From: Streptomyces sp. GESEQ-4
Lineage (GTDB): Bacteria; Actinomycetota; Actinomycetes; Streptomycetales; Streptomycetaceae
Assembly: GCF_017948455.1 (NCBI RefSeq)
Contig: NZ_JAFFSU010000005.1
Location: forward strand, 62,001-126,000
DNA length: 64,000 bases
Direction of reading: 5' to 3'
Below, piece after piece: positions 57,642-64,000 of the stretch; the first letter of the stretch is position 1, and each line of letters opens with the position of its first letter. The position numbers were made by a program, and so were the translations under genes. Below the pieces are notes generated by a model. It was given only the letters and a program-made list of their open reading frames with translations. It was not told the origin of the DNA and made no database searches.

Positions 57642-58010
57642 CTACCCGTCGCCGTCCAACGGGTCGACGGTTCCCGCGGGCGGCTCGCCGTCCTCCACCT
57701 GGCGGCGGTTGGCACGCCAGGCATCGACGGACCGTCCGACCTGGTTGAGCAGCTGAAGGAAGACGGCGCCCCCGGCGGCCCCGATCAGCTGGATGACGAT
57801 CTCCATGCCGACGCCCATCGGGGCACCGGTCTCGTCCGTGCGGGCCCGTTCGCGGATCCGCAGCTCGCCTTTGCGCACCATCTCGTCGAGCGGCTGTTCC
57901 CGCTCGAGCCAGTTCCGCAGCGCGTCGATGTCTCCCTCGCCCGCGGTCTCGTCCAGCCGGACGCGGATCGCTCGCTCGTCCCGGTCGGCCACTCCATCCC
58001 CCTCAGCCAT
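57642..58010 (-). CDS. EACC1-like small protein of a conflict system
   Basis: A 122-residue protein. The first 60 residues form a compact alpha/beta unit (AIRVRLDETAGEGDIDALRN, WLEREQPLDEMVRKGELRIR), followed by one hydrophobic helix (VIQLIGAAGGAVFLQLLNQV) and an Arg-rich tail. This matches the effector-associated constant component (EACC1) described in NTPase/caspase conflict systems, in layout and in its place directly before an effector. It is four bases upstream of the caspase gene. ATG 58010 starts MAEGDGVADRDERA. Confidence 0.7.
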   Translation of the reverse strand: MAEGDGVADRDERAIRVRLDETAGEGDIDALRNWLEREQPLDEMVRKGELRIRERARTDETGAPMGVGMEIVIQLIGAAGGAVFLQLLNQVGRSVDAWRANRRQVEDGEPPAGTVDPLDGDG

Positions 58011-58062
58011 AACTCACCATCATGGCAGGGAGGTTGCGGGCACTGAAGGGTTCGTCACCGGG

Positions 58063-58101
58063 GCACTGAAGTGCGTTTGCGTCACAAACGGAACTCAGTG
58101 C
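58063..58101 (-). terminator. hairpin at the end of the upstream gene
   Basis: GCACTGA and TCAGTGC with inner GTTTG/CAAAC form a two-part hairpin that includes the stop of the gene ending at 58095. It suggests the EACC1-caspase operon has its own promoter in 58011-58062. Confidence 0.45.
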
Positions 58102-59216
58102 GCTGTTTGCGCGGACCGACTCTGTGTCTGGAGCTGGTTCAGATGCCGCTGGATGTGATCCAGCGCGCCCTCCCGACGCCCCGGCACCCGTGCCCTCAAG
58201 TCGGCCAGTGTGGGCGCCAGTTCGCGGGCCCGCGCCGGGTCGGCGATCCGGCCCCACTGGTGGTGCGCCCGGTCGACGGCCGCCTCGACGGCCGGGTCGG
58301 ACGGCGCCTGCCCGGCCGCCAGCCGCGCGGAGGCGACGCCCAGCCAGGTACGGCAGCTGCGGACGGGGTCCCCGGCGAACATGGCCAGATCCGCGCGGAC
58401 TTCGGCCCAGTGCAGGGCCTGTTCGGAACCGGGACCGTACGCCCGCACCGCGGCCTGCTCCTGATGCGCGGCCAGCGCGTCGGCGTCGTCGTGCCGCTCC
58501 GCCTGCACGGCGGCGCTGATCGCGGAGTGCGGATCGGCGACCTGAGGCGGATGCTGCGGGCGCGGCACGTGAACGGGCATCGGCACCGCCGACGGCGTCA
58601 GCACCAGGTCACCGTACGAACCCTCGTTGGCGATCCGGCTCAGCGCCAGCTGATGCAACTGCTCCAGCGGCGGCCGGTGTCCGCTGCGCAGGATCGTCGC
58701 CACGGCCTTCATGTACGAGGGCACCGCCACCGTCCGCCGGGGAGGCGGCGGCGCGATACGGCCGTAGACGGCGCTGTTGCCGCCCGAGTCGAAGGGCCGG
58801 GTCCGCAGATGGTCCCAGGTCTCCGCGTCCGCGTGCAGATCGAGGACGAGGGCCGTGGTCCCCGCCGCTCGCAACCGCAGTTCCTCCCGCACCCAGTGCC
58901 ACGGGAACGCCGTGTACCGCACCGTCGACGGCGTCGTCCGGGCCAGCGCCAGGTGCGGCAGGAACTGCCGGCGGTCGATCTGCAGCTGGCCGGTGATGAA
59001 GACGGTGAGCGGGCCGGGGGCGCCCGCGGCGGCGCGCAGCCGGGTGAGGACGGCCTGCGGCTCGAGGGGGTCGGCGAGTTCGACGACGTTCGCGGTGTCC
59101 GTGCCGGACAGGACGGCGGGCGGGACGGCCGCGAGGACGGGAAGCACGGACGCGGCGTCCACCATTCGCCCCTTGCCGAGCGGCGAGGCCGCCAGCAGCA
59201 GCACGGTTCCGGGCAT
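58095..59216 (-). CDS. hypothetical protein next to the caspase operon
   Basis: A 373-residue protein, not recognised. The first 150 residues look like a Rossmann or caspase-like alpha/beta domain (TVLLLAASPLGKGRMVDAAS, PLTVFITGQLQIDRRQFLPH, TTALVLDLHADAETW); no His-Cys dyad is clear. The rest is helical and could be solenoid (AAVQAERHDDADALAAHQEQ). ATG 59216 follows GGGAGG. It is upstream of and on the same strand as the EACC1-caspase operon, separated by a hairpin, and may be the sensor or regulator of the system (inference). Confidence 0.7.
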   Translation of the reverse strand: MPGTVLLLAASPLGKGRMVDAASVLPVLAAVPPAVLSGTDTANVVELADPLEPQAVLTRLRAAAGAPGPLTVFITGQLQIDRRQFLPHLALARTTPSTVRYTAFPWHWVREELRLRAAGTTALVLDLHADAETWDHLRTRPFDSGGNSAVYGRIAPPPPRRTVAVPSYMKAVATILRSGHRPPLEQLHQLALSRIANEGSYGDLVLTPSAVPMPVHVPRPQHPPQVADPHSAISAAVQAERHDDADALAAHQEQAAVRAYGPGSEQALHWAEVRADLAMFAGDPVRSCRTWLGVASARLAAGQAPSDPAVEAAVDRAHHQWGRIADPARARELAPTLADLRARVPGRREGALDHIQRHLNQLQTQSRSAQTAH

Positions 59217-59300
59217 CGTCCCTCCCAATCCCCCGTCGATCACTTACGGCAGCACCGTAACCGCTGCGCCTGCAAAGGTGGGTGTCAGGACCACAAACCG

Positions 59301-60614
59301 TCAACCGTCCCGTGCCTCCAGGGGCCTGAGCCGCCGTACGGCGAACACCGTCGTGTCGTCGGCCAGCCGTCCCCCGCAGTGCCGCAGCACACCCTCCCGT
59401 ACGAAGTCGACGAGGCGGCGGGGTTCGACGGTGCGCGGGTCGGCGGCGACGGCGCGGGCGACCTCCGTGGCGAGCGGGTAGAAGACGCCGTCGGTGTCCC
59501 GGGCCTCGGTGACGCCGTCCGTGGTCATCAGCAGCGTCTCGCCGGGCGCGAGGGTCACCTGCTGGACGGGCGGCGGGTCCTGGGCGGGGGCGAGGGTGCT
59601 CAGGCCGAGGGGGAGGGTGTCGCCGCCGGACGGCAGGGACCGTACGCCGTCGGTGCCGACGAGAAGCGGCGGCTCGTGGGCGAAGACGACGACCTCGACG
59701 ACGCCGGGCTCCGGAACGCGCCCCAAAGGGGCGCGGGGCTGTGACATATGCGGCTCCGCCGCGTGGGCGCGACCAGCCACGACGGACCCGCGGCCGAAGA
59801 ACCGCCCGGCGCTCGACTCGGGGAACCCCACAAGCACCGCCGTGGCGAAGCGGTCCGCGTCGTCGCGGCCGAGCGCCGTGACATGCCCGCCGTGCCGCAG
59901 CATCCGCACCTCCAGGCGGTCGGCGACCGTCGCCAGCTCCGGTTCGTGGTAGCCGGCCTCGCGGAACGTGCCCAGCAGCGCGGCCGCCGCCTCGACCGCG
60001 CCCAGGCCCTTGCCCTGCACATCGCCGATGAGGACACGCGTGCCGTGCGGGCCGGGCTGGATGTCGTAGAAGTCGCCGCCGACGCGGGCCTCGACATCTG
60101 CGGTCAGATACACCGCCGCGTGCTCCAGGCCGCCCCAGCCGGGCGGCAGCGGACGCAGCACGGTACGGCGGATGGTCTCGGTGACGTCCCGCATGTGCAG
60201 CATGCGGCGCTCGCCGCGCACCCTGACCGCGCAGGCCAGCACGGCCAGCACACTGCCGACGGCGACGAGGAAGAAGTCGGCAGGTCCGGCCTGGTACTCG
60301 TTCGGCCAGGCGCCGTCCGCGATGGGATAGGCGACGGTCGCGAGCACCGCGTAGGCGGCCGTGCCCCACACCCCGCAGATCGCGGCGGCGATACTCGGCA
60401 CCAGCACGATCCAGGTGATGATCCGGAAGTCCCGGGTGGTGTTCCAGTCGACGATCAGGATGCCGACGAGCACCAGCAGCGGCGGCACCCAGGCGACGCT
60501 CCGGTCCCGGATCCGCAGAATCTGGTGGTGTTGCAGCACATCCCGGGGCACGGCGTCGGGCAGTCGTACGAGCGGGCGCCGACCGCCCACCGGCCTCAGT
60601 CCGCGCCCGCTCAT
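59301..60614 (-). CDS. SpoIIE-type PP2C phosphatase with membrane domain and repeat insertion
   Basis: A 437-residue protein. Three or four membrane helices (about residues 40-135) precede a SpoIIE/PP2C domain: EARVGGDFYDIQPGPHGTRV (first metal Asp), LIGDVQGKGLGAVEAAA (second), LLMTTDGVTEARDTDG and ADDTTVFAVRRL (third). It would dephosphorylate anti-anti-sigma factors. Residues about 274-299 (RGSVVAGRAHAAEPHMSQPR with APLGRVPEP) come from a dispersed DNA repeat read in frame, between two core strands. ATG 60614 starts MSGRGLRPV. Confidence 0.9.
   Translation of the reverse strand: MSGRGLRPVGGRRPLVRLPDAVPRDVLQHHQILRIRDRSVAWVPPLLVLVGILIVDWNTTRDFRIITWIVLVPSIAAAICGVWGTAAYAVLATVAYPIADGAWPNEYQAGPADFFLVAVGSVLAVLACAVRVRGERRMLHMRDVTETIRRTVLRPLPPGWGGLEHAAVYLTADVEARVGGDFYDIQPGPHGTRVLIGDVQGKGLGAVEAAAALLGTFREAGYHEPELATVADRLEVRMLRHGGHVTALGRDDADRFATAVLVGFPESSAGRFFGRGSVVAGRAHAAEPHMSQPRAPLGRVPEPGVVEVVVFAHEPPLLVGTDGVRSLPSGGDTLPLGLSTLAPAQDPPPVQQVTLAPGETLLMTTDGVTEARDTDGVFYPLATEVARAVAADPRTVEPRRLVDFVREGVLRHCGGRLADDTTVFAVRRLRPLEARDG
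59718..59793 (-). repeat. dispersed repeat copy C, inside the phosphatase coding sequence
   Basis: About 76 bases on the minus strand, long form, with blocks GTCGCGCCCACGCGGCGGAG, CCGCATAT and the GCGCCCCTTTGGGGCGC hairpin, matching copy A. It keeps the reading frame of the phosphatase. Confidence 0.8.
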
Positions 60615-60783
60615 GACGCCAAGCGAAACACGGCCGCACGCGGACCGCATCCGGACCGGGGCCAAGCGGGTATCTCACCGAGCCGACCGGGGTTTCCCAC
60701 CGACTTGCCAGAGCACCCGCCCAGGTGTGCTCTGGATGACAAGAGCGACAGGAGAACAGGGGCAACAAGAGAGGAGTCCTCCC

Positions 60784-61230
60784 ATGGCTCATGCGGCACC
60801 CAGCCCCAGGGGACGACCGGCCACGCGGCTCCCCACACCCGACGTCTTCAGCGAGCGCACCCACAGGATCGCGAGGTATGCGATTCCCGTGGTCCTCGGG
60901 CTCGTCTACGGCTACTGGGCCGCGGCCAACCGGCGCTCCGGCGGCGAGATCACCGGCTGGAACATCCTGTTCGGCTTCACCACCGCACTCGCGTTCATCG
61001 TGCTCTGCGTCGCCGTGGCGATCTGGGCCCCCCGGCTGAAGCGGGAACTGCACTCACTGACGAAGTCCGCCTTCGCCGGCGCGGCATTCGGGTTCCTCTA
61101 CAGCCAGACGGGGGCGAGCGTGCTGCGCTCCACGGTGATGAGCCTCCTCATCACGGCCGCCATCTTCACGGTGTTCTTCTACCGCTACTACACACACGAG
61201 GACGCCGAGGGAAACCCGCTCCCTCGCTGA
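60784..61230 (+). CDS. hypothetical membrane protein
   Basis: A 148-residue protein with three or four helices (RYAIPVVLGLVYGYWAA, NILFGFTTALAFIVLCVAVA, KSAFAGAAFGFLYSQTGASV, MSLLITAAIFTVFFYRYY). The N-terminus is basic and Pro-rich. No family is recognised. ATG 60784 follows GAGGAG. It is divergent from the phosphatase gene and convergent with the SnoaL-like gene. Confidence 0.75.
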   Translation: MAHAAPSPRGRPATRLPTPDVFSERTHRIARYAIPVVLGLVYGYWAAANRRSGGEITGWNILFGFTTALAFIVLCVAVAIWAPRLKRELHSLTKSAFAGAAFGFLYSQTGASVLRSTVMSLLITAAIFTVFFYRYYTHEDAEGNPLPR

Positions 61231-61235
61231 CGTCA

Positions 61236-61613
61236 CTACATCGGTTCGACGAGGGCGGCCCGCCATTCAGGCCGCGGGTCCGCCCCCAGGCTCGTCCAGT
61301 ACTCCGTCCCACGGACGATCTGTCCGTCACGGACAGTCCAGAACGATGCCGCGCGGAAGACACCGAGACTGTCGTGTGGCACTTCGACTTCGGAGACGAC
61401 TTCATCGCCCTCGGCCACCACCTTGAGCACCCGAATCGACCAGCCCTCCGGATATTCACGGTTCACCGCGACGAACTTCTCCCGGCCGATGATGCGTTCG
61501 AGGCTGATCGGCCACTCGACTACGACATCCTCCGCGATCAACTGGGCGACGCCTGCCCAGTCCCGAGCCTGGATCCGTTCCCACAGGGTCTCAATCACCT
61601 TCGAAGATTCCAT
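61236..61613 (-). CDS. SnoaL/NTF2-like fold protein
   Basis: A 125-residue protein. The SnoaL-like pattern is WERIQARDWAGVAQLIAEDV, VVEWPISLERIIGREKFVAV and SFWTVRDGQIVRGTEYWTSL, with a central WP and the final strand of a cone-shaped NTF2 fold. Members include cyclases, isomerases and binding proteins; the role here is unknown. It starts MESSKVIETLW. Confidence 0.85.
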   Translation of the reverse strand: MESSKVIETLWERIQARDWAGVAQLIAEDVVVEWPISLERIIGREKFVAVNREYPEGWSIRVLKVVAEGDEVVSEVEVPHDSLGVFRAASFWTVRDGQIVRGTEYWTSLGADPRPEWRAALVEPM

Positions 61614-61715
61614 CGACGGAGCCTCCCACAGGGGTCTGACAGAGGGACACGCGCACGCGCGGGCCCCGGCACCGCCGGCCGGAGCCCACGCGCTCCCCTG
61701 TTTCCCTTCCCCCGG

Positions 61716-62042
61716 TCACCAGTTGGTGTGGACGAAGGCGGCGCTCGCCCATGCCTGGACGCCGACGAGCCGGTACCAGTACGGGTTGCCGTTGACGCTC
61801 TGTCCGACGACCCGGCAGTCGATACGGACCTGACTGCCCGGTGCCAGCCGCGCAACGACGTGCGAGTGGACGGTCGGCGACTGCCGCACGTCAAGCTTCG
61901 TCGCGGAGACGACAGTGCCCCAGATCGGACCGGAGGATCCTCCGCTGCCGGCGTATGCCGTGCCACCCGCCGTCGAAACGGCGAGGCTTCCGCCGGTCAG
62001 CAGGGCCACGGCCAGGGTCCGCAGGGCCGGAGTGGTGCGCAT
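61716..62042 (-). CDS. small secreted SH3-like domain protein
   Basis: A 108-residue exported protein. The signal peptide ends at AYAGS (about residue 31). The mature 77 residues form a bacterial SH3-like domain: TVVSATKLDVRQSPTVHSHV, VARLAPGSQVRIDCRVVGQS and a final YWYRLVGVQAWASAAFV. These domains bind cell wall or protein partners. ATG 62042 follows GGAGG. Confidence 0.85.
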   Translation of the reverse strand: MRTTPALRTLAVALLTGGSLAVSTAGGTAYAGSGGSSGPIWGTVVSATKLDVRQSPTVHSHVVARLAPGSQVRIDCRVVGQSVNGNPYWYRLVGVQAWASAAFVHTNW

Positions 62043-62165
62043 GATCGGCCTCCTTCTCCCCAGAACCATGAGACACCCGATCGGGTGAACCCTCCACCGG
62101 AGAGCGCCCCCGTATGCCGTCGCCGAGGTCGCGCGCCCGCTCACCAGGGAGTTACCTGAAGAGGA

Positions 62166-62217
62166 GCGCCCCGAAGGGGCGCGGGGAACTGCGCGACCAG
62201 CCACAACGAACCCGCAG
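62166..62217 (-). repeat. dispersed repeat copy D (short form)
   Basis: About 52 bases on the minus strand with the blocks CTGGTCGCGCAGTTCCCCGC and GCGCCCCTTTGGGGCGC shape, as in copy B. It lies just before the gene at 62232, so its end forms part of that gene's leader. Confidence 0.75.
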
Positions 62218-62231
62218 ACGAGGTGCTCCAC

Positions 62232-62603
62232 GTGCTCCAAGTCGCAGCCCTCTGGCTCCCCCTGGCGGCCGCCGCGTCCGCCGTCACCGGCATCGCAGTC
62301 GCCGCCTACCGCCGCCGCGCCCTCACCGCCACCGCCCTCGGCACCGCACTCGGCGGCGCGTTCCTCGCCCTGACCATCGAGATCGGCCGCCGCCTCACCC
62401 TCGCCCACCTCCCCGAGGACGCCCACCACCCAGCCACGAGCACCGCCTACGACGCCCTCACCACCACCCTCCGCACGGTCTCCTGGCTCCTGGTCGCCCT
62501 GGGCCTCACCGTGGCCCTCACATGCCACCTCGTACGACGTCGGCGAGCGTCCGCAACGCCCGCTCCAGATCCGGCTCAGGAACGGACGCGAGCCCGAGCC
62601 TGA
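62232..62603 (+). CDS. small membrane protein
   Basis: A 123-residue protein with three helices: ALWLPLAAAASAVTGIAVAA, LTATALGTALGGAFLALTI and RTVSWLLVALGLTVALTC, then a basic tail. GTG 62232 follows GAGG at eight bases; GTG 62223 is closer. Its last 86 bases overlap the 3' end of the MocR gene on the opposite strand. No family is recognised. Confidence 0.6.
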   Translation: MLQVAALWLPLAAAASAVTGIAVAAYRRRALTATALGTALGGAFLALTIEIGRRLTLAHLPEDAHHPATSTAYDALTTTLRTVSWLLVALGLTVALTCHLVRRRRASATPAPDPAQERTRARA

Positions 62604-63840
62604 CCGCGTCCGGCGTGCGCGCCGGGTCCACGGCGAACGCGGGCCCGGGAGTCACCGCGATCCCGTGCTCGGCTGCGGCGGCCGTGAACGTGTCCGCACG
62701 CCAGGGCGCGGGCAACTCCCACCAGGCGTAGTAGGCGCGGGAATCGGACCGTATGCCGAACCCGTCGAGGTGCCGGGCGACAACCCGCTGCCGACGCGCG
62801 GCATCCTCCCGCTTCCCCTCGACCAGCCGCGCCACCGTCCCGTCCCCGCACCACCGCACGGCCGCCTCCAGCGCGAAGCGCCCCGCATTCCACCCCCCGG
62901 ACCGGATCGCGGCGGCCACAGCCTTCGTCCGATCCTGCGGTACGACGAGAAAACCCACGGTGAGCCCGGGCGCGACCCGCTTGGACAGCCCGTCGACGAC
63001 GTGGGTCAGCGCGGGGGCGTGCACGGCGAACGGCTCGGCATCACTTAGGAACGACCAGATGCGGTCCTCCACAACAGGAATCCCCAAGTCACCTACGACA
63101 CCCGCGAGTTCGCACCTCCGCGCCTCATCCACCGTCACCGACGTCGGATTGTGCAGCGTCGGCTGCAGATAGAGCGCGGACAGGCGAGCCGTGCGGTGGG
63201 CGGCGGCGATCGACTGGGGGAGCGGTCCGCGTTCGTCGGCGGCGAGCGGCACGAGCGTGACGCCGAGCCGCCCCGCGATCTCCTTGACCAGCGGATACGT
63301 CAACGGCTCGACACCGACCCGACCACCGGGCCGGACCAGGGAGGCAAGGGCGGCGGCGATGGCCTGACGAGCGTTTCCCGTGAAGAGCAACTGAGCAGGG
63401 GCAGGCCGCCAGCCCGGAGTCGCGAGCAGGCCGACCGCCGCCTCCCGTGCCGGAGCCGTTCCGGTGGCCGCCGCCGGACGCAGGGCCTCCGTCAGGACGT
63501 CGGGGCGCAGGAGCGGGGCGAGGGCGGGGGCGAGCAGCTCCGACTGGCCGGGCGCGGAAGGGTAGTTGAGCTCCAGATTCACGGGCGCGGCAGTCCCCGC
63601 TTCGACGAGCTGACGGCCGTACGACATGACAGGCGTCGCCCGCACGAACGTACCCCGGCCGACCTCCCCCACGACCAGCCCCCGGCGCACAAGTTCGCCA
63701 TATACCCGCCCGGCCGTGGACCCGGCGATCCCGCGGCGGCGCGCGAACACGCGCTGCGGAGGCAGCCGTTCGCCGGGGCGGAGCCGGCCGGCGGCGATGT
63801 CGTCGGCGATGCGGTCGGCGAGACGCCGGTAGTCGTCCAC
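62518..63840 (-). CDS. MocR/GntR-family regulator with aminotransferase-like domain
   Basis: A 440-residue regulator. The GntR HTH is YRRLADRIADDIAAGRLRPG, LPPQRVFARRRGIAGSTAGR and VYGELVRRGLV; the C-terminal fold-type I aminotransferase-like domain has the PLP Lys in VDGLSKRVAPGLTVGFLV and LYLQPTLHNPT as the Asn/Pro region. MocR proteins use PLP as a ligand and usually control a divergent gene. GTG 63840 follows GGGAGG. Direct repeats upstream fit its expected operator. Confidence 0.92.
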   Translation of the reverse strand: MDDYRRLADRIADDIAAGRLRPGERLPPQRVFARRRGIAGSTAGRVYGELVRRGLVVGEVGRGTFVRATPVMSYGRQLVEAGTAAPVNLELNYPSAPGQSELLAPALAPLLRPDVLTEALRPAAATGTAPAREAAVGLLATPGWRPAPAQLLFTGNARQAIAAALASLVRPGGRVGVEPLTYPLVKEIAGRLGVTLVPLAADERGPLPQSIAAAHRTARLSALYLQPTLHNPTSVTVDEARRCELAGVVGDLGIPVVEDRIWSFLSDAEPFAVHAPALTHVVDGLSKRVAPGLTVGFLVVPQDRTKAVAAAIRSGGWNAGRFALEAAVRWCGDGTVARLVEGKREDAARRQRVVARHLDGFGIRSDSRAYYAWWELPAPWRADTFTAAAAEHGIAVTPGPAFAVDPARTPDAVRLGLASVPEPDLERALRTLADVVRGGM

Positions 63841-63856
63841 TCAACTCCCTCCCAGG

Positions 63857-63890
63857 ATTGCACCGAGAGCAAAGATCTTATTGCACCGAG
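63857..63890. promoter_or_regulatory. MocR direct-repeat operator candidate
   Basis: ATTGCACCGAG occurs at 63857-63867 and 63880-63890, 23 bases apart, in the divergent region between the MocR gene and the hydrolase gene. MocR proteins often bind direct repeats. The second copy overlaps the -35 of the hydrolase promoter. Confidence 0.7.
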
Positions 63891-63910
63891 GAGTTGACCG
63901 GATCTAGGGT
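63881..63910 (+). promoter_or_regulatory. promoter for a leaderless alpha/beta hydrolase gene
   Basis: TTGCAC (63881-63886) and TAGGGT (63905-63910) are 18 bases apart. The -10 ends seven bases before the ATG at 63918, so the mRNA is probably leaderless. Confidence 0.55.
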
Positions 63911-63917
63911 CATCCAC

Positions 63918-64000
63918 ATGGCACCCTTCCTCGCATACGAGGACAAAGGAGCGGATACCTCTCTGTTTCCCCTCGTCCTCGTCCACGGCCACCCCTTCGA
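63918..64000 (+). CDS. alpha/beta hydrolase, N-terminal fragment (runs off the right edge)
   Basis: The frame MAPFLAYEDKGADTS continues to LVLVHGHPF at the window end, the strand and HG oxyanion loop typical of alpha/beta hydrolases. The catalytic residues lie outside the window. It is divergent from the MocR regulator, which probably controls it. Confidence 0.7.
   Translation, partial: MAPFLAYEDKGADTSLFPLVLVHGHPF

Noticed and set aside
1..64000. Biosynthetic gene cluster
   Set aside because: Two methyltransferases, an esterase and oxidoreductase-like genes are scattered, with no core synthase of a known natural-product class.

Overview
This 64 kb window is chromosomal DNA from a high-GC actinomycete, almost certainly a Streptomyces. 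The evidence is extreme third-position GC with long antisense open frames, abundant GTG starts, rare TTA codons confined to a few genes, whiJ/abaA-type regulator triads, class E sortase (LAxTG) substrates, TTAGG-type actinobacterial iron boxes and several Streptomyces-style dispersed intergenic repeats. No rRNA, tRNA, CRISPR array or complete mobile element was seen.

Layout. 1-9.7 kb: a MacB-type ABC exporter with a lipoprotein, a secreted protein, an HxlR regulator divergent from an NmrA-like oxidoreductase, a NarL-type two-component pair and an MMPL exporter. 9.8-20 kb: a secreted peptidoglycan-binding protein, an unusual tandem sensor kinase with its response regulator, a secreted lysyl-oxidase-like copper enzyme with a His-rich linker, an OhrR-type regulator divergent from an HSL-family esterase, an amidase without a signal peptide, and small conserved Streptomyces genes. 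20.1-26.4 kb: an iron-box-controlled heme locus made of a HmuT-like lipoprotein, an HtaA-domain protein and three secreted proteins that together carry four copies of one Cys-containing domain; two of them end in LASTG anchors. 26.4-31.2 kb: DUF6479, a GH13 alpha-glucosidase, another LAETG surface protein, a nucleoside hydrolase and a decayed threonyl-tRNA synthetase remnant.

31.2-38.8 kb is an accessory island. It holds two integrase C-terminal fragments, a SUKH-type immunity protein, a frameshifted gene coupled to a TTA-containing membrane protein, and a divergent module of a TTA-containing HTH/TPR regulator with a small partner facing a three-gene operon (54-aa zinc-ribbon protein, GRDP/DUF1399-like protein, methyltransferase). 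38.8-44.7 kb is more ordinary: a lipoprotein, a GAF-ANTAR regulator, a permease/TIGR03943 metal pair preceded by three 8-bp repeats at exact 11-bp spacing, an HTH-TPR regulator and a Uma2 remnant.

44.8-59.2 kb looks like a conflict and toxin region. It has a giant HTH-STAND-WD40 protein with nearly identical 66-bp internal repeats, a secreted ribosome-inactivating protein, a whiJ/DUF397/abaA-like triad, a secreted NLP (necrosis-inducing) protein, an M20 amidohydrolase, and a translationally coupled operon of an EACC1-like small protein, a caspase-TM-solute-binding-VWA fusion and a solute-binding lipoprotein, with a further hypothetical gene upstream. The caspase operon is my best candidate for an undescribed system. 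59.3-64 kb holds a SpoIIE-type phosphatase with a dispersed repeat translated in frame, small membrane and secreted proteins, and a MocR regulator whose divergent promoter contains a direct-repeat operator.
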